Source: Acanthornis magna (Eukaryota > Chordata > Aves > Passeriformes > Acanthizidae). Taken from it: a stretch of 64,000 bases of DNA. The DNA lies in assembly GCA_036785705.1 (NCBI GenBank), contig JAWUZG010000001.1:3162001-3226000 (forward strand). The letters are read 5' to 3'. The translations under genes were made by a program, and so were the position numbers. Shown here piece by piece: positions 37,747 to 51,034 of the stretch (within the stretch, counting starts at the first letter, position 1; each line of letters begins with the position of its first letter). The notes beneath the pieces are model-generated. The model worked only from the letters and a program-made list of their open reading frames with translations, made no database searches and had not been told where the DNA came from.

Positions 37747-40700
37747 CTCCTACACAGTATGGAGCTGCTTTGAAAAAGAACTGAGGAACTGGCCACTTAC
37801 AATACCTGCCATTCATTTAATTAAAAACTAAAATGGCATTTAAGAGAGGGGGAAAATACTGAAATCCCCTCTGAACATTTGAAATCATTTTAAGTGTCAG
37901 GCAGCACAAGATCCGTTTTTTTATTGTTTATAAAGTGGTTATAGGGAAGGCTGGAGGAGTAAGAGACAACCAGATGAAGGGTAAACAAGTTTGTCAAACA
38001 GCAGCAGAAACGGGAAGTTTCTTCATCTTTGCTATGAGAAAAGGAAGTTAGCGGTAGACAAGAAGGTTCTGTTGTTTTCAGTTTCACTGATTGAGAGCTG
38101 GTAAACAAAACAAAGTAAACAGCCATGGCATTTCCCATGCGAAACAGGAATTAGGGCCTCCAAGGCTGCCCTGTGTGCCTGGTCCCAGCCCCAAGCTGAG
38201 GGAAGAGCCAGCAGAGTGGCTGCAGTAAATCCCAGTGCCATACCCACCAAATCACAATCACGTTACATTCAGACTGCTAATTAGCAATACCACTATGAAT
38301 TTGTTTGCCTCCACCTAGTTTGCATCAGTTAAAACCTTTGTCAGTATAAAACAACTTCAGAGTTTGGATAAAACAACCAAAAGGGGAAGGCGGAGGGAAA
38401 GAAGAAGATCACAAACTTTCTGGCTGTTTATCTATGGAGCATTGTATCAGAATGAAAAACCTTCTGCCAACATTATATCCATCACCTTCTTTTTTTTTTT
38501 GCTAGAGGAAATACCGAATTGTATTTTAGATGTAATCTATCCCTAAAACTTAGGACAGTGTGACAAAAAAAGTCTGGGGATTTTTTCCCCCAACCTTTGA
38601 CACCAATGAAGTACAGACAACACTGAGATGTCAGCACCACTGAGATGCAGGCACAGAGCTGTAGAAGGAAAGGAGCACAAAACAAAAAGGCATTTGTTTG
38701 AATAGTTGATTTTAAAGGACAGTACAGGTTAATCAGAACAGAATTTTCCAAAGAGGTTATAAATCTCCTTCAAGTAAGAGAACACAGCAAGAGGCACTAT
38801 TTGGCTCATTCTCTGGATACACTGAAAACATTTCAACAAATATCCAGTGTTGATATAAGATGACGATTATTAATTTATACTGCTGTTGCACAGAAACAAT
38901 AACTTCAATAATCAGTGCATTAACAAGCATATCAGTAACACTTTCATTTTATTGGTTTAGAGGAAGATAAACACTGAGGTACTTCAGTGCCACAAACCCA
39001 CCATCAAGTTTTCAATGCTACTTCTCTCAAAATCAGTACTTTTATTTCAGTACCAATGCAAAACAAAGAACTATGAACACATGCTGTGAACACCTTAACA
39101 AGTTCCTATTGCACAACAAACACGAGGTTAATTCTAGTCTAAGCCTTTTACACAGGCATCAAGCAAAAAAATCCATTTATTTGTTTATGCTGAAGTCAAT
39201 AATGCACTGAACCCACTAATGAAGATCTGCTTTATAACCACTACACTCTGTTAAGGAAAAAAGCCAAACAAAACCACCCACAACCCAGAAAAATCTATTT
39301 GTCACAGACTCTCATATCTCAGCAGAAAATAACCTGCAATTAAAAAAGCAGTTTTAAACTCACTACACTCAGAAAGTCTACTTCATCTAATATGAACACT
39401 GATGCAGTACTTTGGAAATCCCTATTCCAGGTTACATGCATTAGCTCCAGGACAATACACAAATACAGCCTTTTATGGATTCCAATCCAGCCTATATAAT
39501 CTATTTCACTCCAAACAGATCACTCTCAACCTCTGCACATTTCATATCCCTCACAGAATCAAAATGCACAGGAAGAGTCACGACTTGGTTGAGCCTGTGG
39601 AGCTGCATCTAACCAACAGGATCCTGTTCCCTGGGAAAAGCAGATCCATTGCAGAACCCTCCCCAAGGGCAGACATGAGCTGTCCTCTCCATCAGAGAGA
39701 AGGAGGAACAGCACCAGCTGGGATTTAAACACAGATCCACCCACTGTCTGCTGTGTCTGTAGACAGGCAATTAAGATATTCAGCACTTTGGGGAGGGTTC
39801 AAGTTCTCATTTGTGCAGCTTGGACAGAGCAGGAGCAACAGGGCTGACTGGTTACCCAGGCATGAACCAAACATCACAACCTTCACAAGACAACAGCTTT
39901 GAGCTCTAACTAAAACCAGCAGCTGCAGATAGAAAACTTAGAGGTCAAAGCTCTACATATGCCTAAATGGCCTTTAAATCCTCTTTTTGACTTGGAGAGG
40001 TAAGACACAGTGGTCAGAGGCTGGAACCTTTCCCATGAGGCGTAACACTCATTCTGAAATCCATCAACCTCACAGTTCAGCAAATTCATCAGTGACATTT
40101 TCATCAGTGAAGTTAAATCCAAAATTACTTGCAAGGGAAAAATATATTTTATTTATGAATTGTGGTCCCCTCTTACCACTGAAGACATTTCTTCAGCACA
40201 TTTTAAAATGACAACTTCGCATTTCTGCTGTTACTACAAACAAAGCCAAAGCCTCTTGAAGCAAAGAACTAATGCAGTAAACCAAAGCATCTCTGCAAAG
40301 GTATTCCCAAAAGGTCTTAGCAATGGGATGGGAAATGAAGAGGATGGACATAATGAAAGTTCACTCAATTACAACATTTTGGAAGGACAAAGAGCTATCA
40401 CTCCAAGGACTTCAATCTGGATGAAAATCCAACAGCCTCTCAGAAACTCGACCCTCTTCAGCAGAAGTACAGTTATCATCTGCTGTCACACAAGGCTGAA
40501 AGTCAATGAAAACTACCAAGTATTTCTCTGGTTTTAGAGTTTTCTGAAACTGTTACATTTAACAACAAACTTCTTGTTATGACAGCAAGTTCTTGGAAGA
40601 ATTTACAAACAACTCAGTCTCCCTTAAGGCTGGAAAAAAAAAAAGAAGTATCATTTTCAACTTAAGTTTGTTTTACTATAATCCATACTAACGACAACAG

Positions 40701-42272
40701 CTTTTAGGGTGCATTAGTCATCAGTACAAACTTTACTTAAACAGTGAGCAGAATTTCTACACTTTTTCCTTCTCTAGCTCACTTTATTTCCTGGCATAGA
40801 AAAATCCAGGCATGTAACTATTGAACACTATAAATTACTCACACATGCTCTATTTGCCAACACCCACTGTTTTGGAAGAGAACACGAAACCTAAGCATTG
40901 ACAACAGGAACCAGCAGTTCCCATTATTGTGATAACGTGTGCCATAAATGTAGAAAAACAAAAGCACCAGAGAGTACTTTGTACCTGAGGTACAAGAGGC
41001 TGCTTAATGCCAGGGTAACAGTCAGGCCACCTCAGACACGTTGTTGACAGGTTTCTCTAAAAAATGAGTCAGCTGCATGCCCTGGGGAAGTTCTCTCTCA
41101 ATTAAAACAGTATCCCAAACAGCCATTATTCTTCAGGTGCTATTGAGCCCAGGTGGTGGTTCACTGAATCACCAGCTCTAAAAGTCACTTTTTTCTCAGA
41201 TAAACAGACAGGATTTTAAGCAAAGGCACAAGACAAATAAGTGTGCATACAATTGCAACAGAGCTAATCAAGCTTTACTAAATTAAAAAATCTTTGGTGG
41301 GAATGCAATGAGAAGCTCCTATTGTTTGAGAGGTCCAAATCTGTTCCGATGCTGTGGATGCAGGTGAAGGATGGAAGTACAGCCCAAGCACTGCTGCACA
41401 ACTTGGACACTGCAACCTTCACCCTGACACAGCACACAAGGAGGCAGTGACCTGTGTAATTGTTTTCTGTAATGTAAAACCTTCCGGGACTTGAGCAGCT
41501 GAGGAGTGAGAATTTAGAAGTCACACCTAATGACAGTACAAATGCAAACAATATGAAAAGAGGATACAGAAAGCAGGGGTGGAGGCAGGGAGGAAGTGTG
41601 ATGTTTTGGCTAAGGAATGACATTTTAAGAGGATGATGTACAAAATTGCTAGAATATAATTAGCTGTCAAGTTAAAGCATGCAGGGGTCATCATCAGTAA
41701 GGGATATGGGATTACAACATCCCATGAAATGTGAGGACCAATTTTGGCACCACCTTGCACCTGTTTTCCTCCTTCACACCTGTATATGATATCAGCAGTA
41801 TTTGATATCTCTCTGCATACACAAGCAATGTTGAAATGAAAAAAAAATTTAAAAATCAAGTCTAAACAAAAACTCATGGAGGCAAAATATGGATACAAAA
41901 CAAGTGCACATTCTTAGAAAGACGAAGAAGAAATAGAAGAAATTGGAGAAGAAAAGGCTATGGCACAAGTTCGTGTGCAGGGTCTGTGAACTCTAAATAA
42001 CTTTGAAAAGCACAGTTATTCTCCAATGCACAACTGAGACTTGTGAAAAAAATCTTACCAGCACAAAAAGAATACAAAAAAGGTATAAATCAGCTTCATT
42101 TTAAAAACTTTATAGTTACCTTTTAGGTAGCTCCAAGGTATACGGATATGACACAGGGAACTGCTGTATTTATAAGCTACTGTGATGGTGTGACTGCCAG
42201 GTACAGCTGCTATGTGGCCACTTCAGGGCAAGCAGGGCAAATTTCTTATCCTTACACCTCAGAGGTAACTCC

Positions 42273-42296
42273 TACTCTAGTTATTACTCTAGTTAT
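42273..42296. repeat. Perfect 12-bp tandem duplication
   Basis: tactctagttat occurs twice without spacer. Likely slippage; no function inferred. Confidence 0.88.
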
Positions 42297-43517
42297 AAAT
42301 AGTCAAATACCAGGCAGTTCCCGGATACATCGTTCACGCATCGGTATTTTACATTCAAGCTGCTTAGCTCATAGGAATAGAATACCAAATATTTACAGCC
42401 TTTCACAAGGGACTGTAGGATTTAGCCCAAATTTTAATTGAAGGCCTATTCACATTTGGCTCAGAATAAAGAAAAATGTTTGGGAAACAAGTTCATCTGG
42501 AAGTTTTTTTAATTGTGGAGGAAAAAGTAATTTAAAATCATGAAAGAGCTGCAATAGTTTTATGTTACAGCAATTCTGTAATATCTTTGTATTATAATAA
42601 ATTATTCCCAGATATGAAGCTCTGAGATTTTTTTTTATAGTTTTTAGTTTTTAATTGGAAACAAATGTTTTCCCACTAATCAGAAATCTGTGAAGTCAAC
42701 TGATGAAAGCTGCATAAGAGACAAAAGACAGGTAAAAACAGGCTTGAGAGGAGAAATAAAAAACACTGCAGAAGAGTTGTTTTAAATTGAAAAAGAATCA
42801 GAAATTGCCAAGGCAGCTTAGTCAAATAAACAAAGCCCAAACCAAACCATTATTAAAAAACAATTCTACAGCAGCAGGAATGATTCAGATATGTCAAATA
42901 AATGTTGTGTCCCCTTGTCCACCTGTCCCCTGCAATCATCTCACATTCAAGGGAATTCCCATTAGTTCTAATTCGATTATCTCTCTCCAAGCTCCTCATA
43001 TCAGGAAATTATATCATAGATAGGATGCAATGGATAAATTGTTGAGGTTTCCTAATGGTAGCAATGACTTTAGAATTTCTAACACTTACCAGCCAAAACT
43101 GCTCAAAAAAGTCCACTAGCATACCAATAAATACTGTTTCAAAACTAATTACTACACACCAGTAACTGGAAACATTAAGAAGCTTATTACTTTTTTAAAC
43201 AGACAGATTTTACCTAAGAGTACATTAAGAGAGCATAAAGGAAAAGGCAGGAGGACATAATTCAGACATCCAGTCCTGGATTTACAGTGCTTGTTGACCA
43301 CATCATCGCTCTTTGTCTCCAGCTCTGCTGGAAGTTACTGCTCTGGGCAGAGCTGGTAAACAGGATCATGTGAGTGCACTGCAACCCACGACAGAAAAGC
43401 CAAACTGCTGAATTTGCTCATGCTGCCATCACCAGAGCTTCAGGGAATTTGGACTGAGGAGAACTCACAGGAACAGAGGCATGCAAAGTTTCAGTTTGTC
43501 CACATCCTCAGTGTTAC

Positions 43518-44376
43518 TGTAGTGGGCTGACCCTAGGCTCGCTGCCAGGTTCCCACTGACCTGCTCTCACTCCTCCTACTCTACAGGACAGGGGGGGAAC
43601 AAGAAAAAGCTCATGGATCAAGATAAACAGGGAGGTCACTTACCAATTACCCTCATAAGAAAAACCTACTTGTCTTGGGGAAACTAATTTACTGACAATT
43701 AAAAATAGTATAGGTGAGCCCACAGCACTTGGGTCTTTGCTGCTCCTTAATCCTGACACTCTTCCCATGCTCCAGCGTGGGGTCCCTCCGATGGGATACA
43801 GCCCTTCAGAAACTGTTCCAGGGTGGGCCTTTCCCACAAGCTGCTGTTCCTGCCAGCAAACCTGCTCCTGGCGTGGGCTCCTCTTCCAGGGCCATAGTTT
43901 CTGCCAGGAGGCTGCTCCAGCATGGGCTCTCCACAGGCTCCAACTTCTTTCAGGGCACATCCCCCTGCCCAGTGGGGAAGACCCCAAGGGCTGCAGGTGG
44001 ATCTCTGCTCCCTCATGGACCTCCATGGGCTGCAGGGGCACTGCTGCCTCACCATGGTCTTCTCCAGAGGATGCCAAAGAATCTCTGCTCTGGTGTCTGA
44101 ACACCTCCTCCTCCTGCTCCTCCTCTGACCTTGGGGTCTGCAGAGTTAATTCCCACACATTCTTCCTCTCTCCTCACAACTGCTGCACTGTGGTTTTTAG
44201 CATTTCTTAACTCTTACCCCAGAGGTGTTACCAGCTTCACTGATGAGCTCAGCTTTGGCCAAGGATGGGCCTGTTTTGGAGCTGTGTCCAACCCAGGGGG
44301 CAGCCCCTGGCCTCTTCTCACACAGGCCACCTCTGCAGCCCCAGCTACCAAAACCTCGCCATGCAAGCCCCATACA
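43518..44376 (-). mobile_element. Solo LTR of an avian endogenous retrovirus, minus orientation (~860 bp)
   Basis: Termini read TGTAGTGGGCTGACCC at the low end and CATGCAAGCCCCATACA at the high end, giving TG...CA ends on either strand. It matches the LTR at 24108-24835 in reverse complement and is more complete. It contains the family's tandem units (ccagcgtggggtccctcc type) between about 43765 and 44085. Flanking pentamers are gttac and gtggc, only three of five identical, so a target-site duplication is possible but not clear. No internal retroviral sequence adjoins it. The polyadenylation hexamer corresponding to AATAAA in the other copy reads AGTAAA here (minus strand, 43693-43688). Open frames of up to about 170 codons across it are compositional. 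The element is sense to USP6NL. Confidence 0.87.
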
Positions 44377-47300
44377 GTGGCCACAGACAAACTCTGCCAT
44401 GAACTTAGCACTTAATCTCAAGAGGCAGAGCATATAAAAACCCCAAGTCATAAATGTCAGTCTTCAGTGCTTTAGTGCATAATCTCTTGATCCCCCTTCT
44501 GCCCCTGAAATATCAAGCCTACCAGAAATTCCACTTATTTCCAAGAAAAACCTCATTAGGCTATTCTATCCAATGCCAAAATCGTAAATCTGGGGTAAAA
44601 GACTACTGATGTTCCAAGCAGTTCTATAAATAGCATTTTAGTCTAAATTGGAAGAGTGCTTTGGAGCAAAGCTCCAGAGCATCTCTTATTTACTGTTCTC
44701 CAGTTTGTGCTGGGAAGAGACTTGGAAGTATGCAAAGCTGGATTCCTTCCAAGTTCAACTATCTGGGCAATGCACTCCTACCTCCAAGTTATGCTCTACC
44801 CACAGAATAAGGCCAAGAAAAAACTGCCAAAATGCAGAGGAATGTTGAACTCCCAGCTTTCCTCTCTCCATCTCTGCCTCCAGTGCCACGCTCCCTGCCA
44901 GCATGGACACAGTCCATGAGCCACTGCTATGTTAAATGCCCAGCCTGGGCCCCAGCACAGTTGTCCTTTGATTTGCCTAAGTATATTTGCTCATTCCTCC
45001 TTTTAGAGCTTATCTGCACTATTTATAGAATGGCTTTACATTCTTATTAGTTACCAGACAATGATTTTTAATACATGTTCCATCACTACAAACACTCCTC
45101 TGCAAAGCTTTACATATTATGTAAAACAGGCAATTATCACTGCACAGATTAGAAGGTCATTCCAACGTCTATAAACTAAATAGTAATGGTAATGGGAATT
45201 GGAGTCTGTGTAGCTTATTTTCTTTTTCATCTATAGATTTGGCAAGCTCCAGACTAGCATTCATCCCACGTATTTCAAAACCTAGCCAGGGTACTAATTC
45301 ACGGCACAGAATTGACAAAAACATATCTTTGATTTGTGCAATGTGTGATCCGCGCTACAGTCTGCGAACGCAACATTTTCTTTTACTGAGTGATGTGACA
45401 TCGTGGCTACAAGACTTGATGCAGCTGCAGCATAGATGGGGAAATTTTTCAAAACGTTTAAAAGTCTTTTCAATGTACAGCTGTCATCAGAAAAAGGAAA
45501 GGATTAGTCAAGTTTTTTCTTTATAGAAGGAGAAAAATTAGGACACAGAGCAATGGTGCAGCCATTTATACATCACACAGCAAAGTGCAACGCCTGAAAT
45601 CAGCAGTACATTGCACACTGGGGAGCCCTGGAAGCATCCCAGAAACACCCCACACTTAAAAGTGATGAAGAATTGTTCCACCAATCCAAACAATGTGACT
45701 TTAAATGAAACAGAAAATATTTCTCTAGGAGAGATCACGGCATATTCAAGTTACCCAAGTCCCTTCATTAGCACAAACAGTATTTCCTTTTCTATCAGCA
45801 AGAGGAAGTCTCAGATCAAAGCAACTTCTCACATTCCAGTTGAGACCTGTGAACTGTACTATAACCATGTCCTTCAGACTACTGCTATTTTCCACTCCAA
45901 AATGAGGTTTAGCAACAAAAGCTTCACTTCCATTCTGACAGGAATCCAAAATTATTAATTAAAACTTTGAAAGTTCTATTTCTAAAGAAATAAGCCTGAA
46001 ACTCAGCCTTAATCTCTGTAAGATACTTCTGACTAACTGGAGATTAAAAAGAGGCTTGGAGAGTGCCCTGTAGTCAAAATATTTTGGGGGAAAAATTAGC
46101 ACATAGTGATACGGTGAAACTTCCTATTCACATTCATGTTCTCCTCCAAATGCTTACATATTCATCCTGCTTGGTATATTAATTAAATCTCAAAAGAAAA
46201 ATGTCTAATGTAAAAACAAGGAAAAGAAAAAAGGATTTCCCCTTCAATTTCCAGGGAATAAAAAGTATTTCCCAGTCGATAAAAGCACAAAGTTTTGTGC
46301 AATCTGATTTACCCATAAAACACAACTTTGCTACTTGCTTTTGGAAAAATAATAGGCAGAAATGTTACATTTGAACAGTTAATGTTCACATATAACTGGT
46401 ACCTGCAGTGGTGCAAGGAGGGGGAGGTACAGCCATCACTTACACCACTATAATATGAATGCTAAGAAAAAGAAATTTGATTTTTAGATCCTTTAATAGA
46501 AACCTATTTTTCAATAATGAATTTAACCACAGGAAAATAAGGAGATTTCTTTTCCTGGTATTCACTCGTATTTCATTAATATCTGTATTACACTGTAATA
46601 GTCCTATGGCTAATGTCCCATAGGAGTGGAACATCCAGATTGAGATAATGTGTTGTTCAGAAAACAGAACAGTGCCAGATGAAAAATTACTGTTTAAAAA
46701 AAAACACAACACACTAAACAAACAACAAAACCAACCACCACATACACAGTGGGAAGGGAGGGAAAAATACCAACTGCAGCACACAACTTTCACTCCCCAA
46801 AGACATACGGTTTCAGCTGTGTGAATGAGGATGGTACCTGGCTTAAAAGCTACAAAACCCCCAAGAGGTCTTCAGCACACCCTGAGACTAAAGGCACAAT
46901 TAAACCCAATCTTGCAGAGTTATTGCTCAAACTGCCAATTCCATGTGAAGTGTGCACTCGAGCTGTTCCCAGCAGCAGTAGAGAACACCTTCAACCCAGC
47001 GGTGGCATTGGGCAAACAAGAGAATCCGAAGTCCACAAGCTGAATATCCATGAGCTTCTCCACATGGAGAACCTGCTCACAGGAGCTGTGGCCAGTCAGC
47101 CCAGACTCATTTTACACCAAAGCCCACTTGTACACATGGAGCCCGTGTGGCTAGCGGGTCCCAAGATTTGTACCCTGGCTTGGGGTGTGGAGTTAAGTGA
47201 CCGTGACACCTGACACAGCTGTCATGCTCCTCTCCTAGAGAGGACAGTGTGCTATCAAGTGTCTGCACATCTATTTCTTTTTGTTTGAGTGTGTTGACAT

Positions 47301-50300
47301 ATAATAATGATGTAGAAAATAATACTAGAAAAAAAAACCTGCATCACCTGGGACACAATGCAAAAGGGAGTAGAATCTGTTCCTTAAGGAAATCATTCCT
47401 ACCAAGGACCTGCCCCCTCCAGGTACTGCTAAAAATGCTTTGTTAGCTGCTTTATTAGCAAGGAGACAGCAGCAGTCTTGGGCATCTGTGTACTTATTTT
47501 CTCATTTCCACCAAGAATTTAATTAACTGACATGAATTAAGTTTTCTGTTTGATCTGGAAATTCAGTTCAAATTAACATTTTTATGGATAGTTTAATACT
47601 AATGCTGACAGATAATTTACTTTAGAAGACAGTGCTTGGACTTACAACCAGAAGGACGAAATAGTGGAAACTAATCCACAGAAAAAACAATATTTTTATT
47701 TGCTGTTAGACAGGATTAACTAAGAAAAATGGCTTCAATAGCTGACTGGAAAAGTCTGGATGTTTTCCTTACAAGCTGTACCAAAAGATCTAGAAGCTCA
47801 ACAGAAAGAAAAAATACTTTGAAGAAGCCAGATAAGATGTCCAGGGAAGTTGTGAAATGTCAGTGTACACCAAAGCACTGTCTAAGCCACCCAACTGCTA
47901 TAATTATCTGTTATAGAAAATGTCCAGCTGGGACCCTGTCACTTTGAAATATTCACCACATTTTAAGTTATTGAAAACAAACAGGCAAACTTATTAGCAT
48001 TCATCTCTGCACCATTGCTTAATCGTATCCACTGCAATTTAAAAAACAAAACTGTCATCTTTTTAAGCTTTTTAAATAAATTCTGTACAAGCTTCCCAAT
48101 TAACAAACATGGATACTAGCACTCGTATTTTACGCTGGATTCCAAATTCCATAAGCATGAGGATAAAATACTGAGAACTTAAGAATTTAAGGCATAAAAA
48201 AAATTAATGATCCCTCATTGCTTGAGGTGTGCCCATCTCAACAGCACAAGTTTTTCTTCAAGTAAAGGAATATACTTTCTCATGTAAAATAACATCAGCG
48301 TTACCCTTTGACAATCAACAAGAAGAAAAAAGTCATACATGCTTGAAAACAGCATATGAACAATTGCCATCTCATCAAAAATCCAGGTCAGAAAAATATA
48401 TTCACCTGAACTATGAAAATACAAGACTGGCTGAAAATGAGGCTGGTTGTTTTAGATTCTTCAGGCAGAACTTCATGGCCTTTTCCTCAAAAGTCTCCAA
48501 ACCAAAACTAAAACGTCTTAGCTGTAAAATTTACACATTGATAGAAGCACAAGAACCAGTAGCGAAGGAAAGGCACAGGACACAAACACCTTTTTGCCAT
48601 GTTCAGATCTTGGCTCTACTGAAAACAGCGGACAAATGCCTCAGACAACACAGAATCTTTGTCCCAGCTGGAGTATCACTGAAACCAGAAAGCCAAATAT
48701 CCGCACCCTACCGGCTCAAGCTCAAAACCATGTAACCATTAATCTTCCCAATCGTTAAGCAGAGCCTTGCATGAATCATTAACTGTCGTCTTTCAAGGAA
48801 CCCAACAAATCCACCTTGTTTTCAGTTGGTCTTTCCACCCAGCTGCCAGGTGCCTCCTGCTGCACTGAAACCAGGCCAGAGTTTGCAGATCCCCACACAC
48901 CACACACAGCAAGTAAATCAGCTTCTCTGATGCCAAAACAGCTGTGCTGATGTATACAAAAGTGAATTTCTGTCTCATACAGCAGAAAAATCACTGTAAA
49001 CCTGTTATGCTCTTCCTTATTACACTACTGCACTGCTCCCTACTCTTCCTTCTTTTTCAAACCTACTTTAATAGGAATATTTTATGTTAAGCTCCCACAT
49101 TACCCATGTGCTACAAATAAGAAAGTTAAAATTGTATTTCAGGATTATTGAGAATATTACAGTTGATAATTCATGAGTTCAGGGTCACACCTTCCCAAAA
49201 ATAACCCCAAGACATACTGGAATAACAAATCATGGTACAAAGCTGAAGATGAGTTGTCTTTGCTGCGCTTACCTGCTTGTAAATTAGCTTATTTCAGGTG
49301 ACTAACATTACTGCATAAATAGAGGACAAGTAGTACTTCTTTTCTCTGCAGTTCCTCCCTAGCTAAATGAATTCTAGCTGTCTGTATGTATTTTGTTATG
49401 CCACAGACCAATTCCCAAGATGCAACATCTACAGACTTTGTTTAATGATGCTACCTACCTAATAACCAGACACAGACACTAAACTAAGCTATTAACAGCT
49501 ACATATGGTGAAGCAGCACCAAGGCCTCTCCTAATCACTGCAGCTGGCATCACACAAAGGAAAAGAATAAAATTTCAAACGAAGTAAAAAAGTAATAAAA
49601 TGTCAGGATAAGAAATGCAATAGAAAAGCCACAATATATGTATAACCCATGACTATTTAAAGTGAAAGGTAGCGAATGCCAGCCACAGACATAGAGCATT
49701 TTAGGTAAAAACACTTTAGATGAGTCACTGTGTGTGCAGCTGTACCATTATCTAACTGTATTATTACTCGCTTGTGTCTGTATCATCCTGAGGTGAATTC
49801 CTCACACTCCAGCAGAAGGATGTCCCACCAGCACTTCCCACTAGCCTCAGCCAGTGGCACCACTGAGAGAAGGTTTTCCCCACTCGCATCCCACTGCTGG
49901 TTCCTCCTTGGAGCTCACAAGCTCCTTTGTAGAACAGCACCAGCAAGTGGATTAGTTAAACTGATCAAGGTCACGGTAACTCCACAAGAACAAAAAGTAC
50001 CATTTCCCACTCAAAAGCATGGCTACACATAAAGCGCTATGAGCATTTGAACTGGGGTGAAGAGGCAAAGTGAGCAACAGAGGCAAGGCAGGAGGAGTCA
50101 CTTCCGCCAGCATTAACTGTTTGTGAAACCACAGCTGAAGCATTAACACAAATAATGTCAGAAGAACTGCTGAAATAGTTAAATCCCATCACACTGGTAG
50201 AAACTTAGCCATGGTAAATTATGAATTGAAGCTGTGCACGTGTAATGATGAGCTGCAGACTACAATACATTATCTTGACTGTTGTGGGCAGAATTTTGTA

Positions 50301-50320
50301 TTTAATGACCAAGGGAAAAG

Positions 50321-50337
50321 AAAAAAAAAAAAAAAAA
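50321..50337. repeat. Poly(A) run, A17
   Basis: Seventeen consecutive A residues flanked by purine-rich sequence. No retroposed body recognised next to it. Confidence 0.9.
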
Positions 50338-51019
50338 GGAGATTTAACTCCCTTCTTGCAGCTCACAAAAGAGCTCATTAATTTTTATTAACTTGGCTCT
50401 TCTGGCCAGTCTCCTTTAAAAAATGAAGTCATTCAAGGACAGGTATACAAGTCTAGAAAAACCTTTACTTCTAATCCAGCATTTATTAGTTAAAATACTC
50501 AACCTGGATTATAACAGTATTATATGAAGAAATTAAATAAGAAATCCAGGTAACCCTGGAACCTCCCATAAGATGCAAAATTCTCAGCCTTCCATGTAAA
50601 GATGTTAAAACAAATCGAAAAATCAAGGGATTGAAGAAGTTTCCCATATTTCAGTAGATGCTTCAAGGGAATGCATTCAATTTTTCCCCAACTATCACCA
50701 CAAGTAAAGAGAACACACCGTGCATACACTACTTGATGTGGGACATTTATTTTATTTTCTCCATCTTGCAACTAACCAACTTAGTCCCTGCCCAGAGAAA
50801 CAAACCAAAAAACAGCGCCTATTTCTTGTCAAGTCTAAGTCTGATACACAAGGTATCACCATCACTGTATCATCTGCTTGAATCCTGGCAGTAACTTCTC
50901 AAGTGCCAGCCATTGCCAGAGAAACAAAACATAGCTATCCTTGGCTGGCACAACATTTACACACCTCGTAGGCCCAAACAGTGCAGTGACCAAAAATATG
51001 CCTCCCCTTACATCCCATT

Positions 51020-51034
51020 AAAAAAAAAAAAAAA
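51020..51034. repeat. Poly(A) run, A15
   Basis: Fifteen consecutive A residues in intron, with a short CT-rich stretch about 25 bp downstream. Confidence 0.88.

Noticed and set aside
43640..44210. Several open frames on both strands, up to 172 codons
   Set aside because: They lie wholly or almost wholly inside a solo LTR whose internal repeats keep frames open; LTRs of this kind do not encode these products.
46749..47213. 154-codon plus-strand open frame
   Set aside because: Starts at GTG in a vertebrate intron and resembles nothing known.
48229..48735. 168-codon plus-strand open frame
   Set aside because: It begins at GTG, not ATG; the first internal Met leaves only about a third of it. 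No recognisable domain, and a length reachable by chance in 64 kb of both strands.
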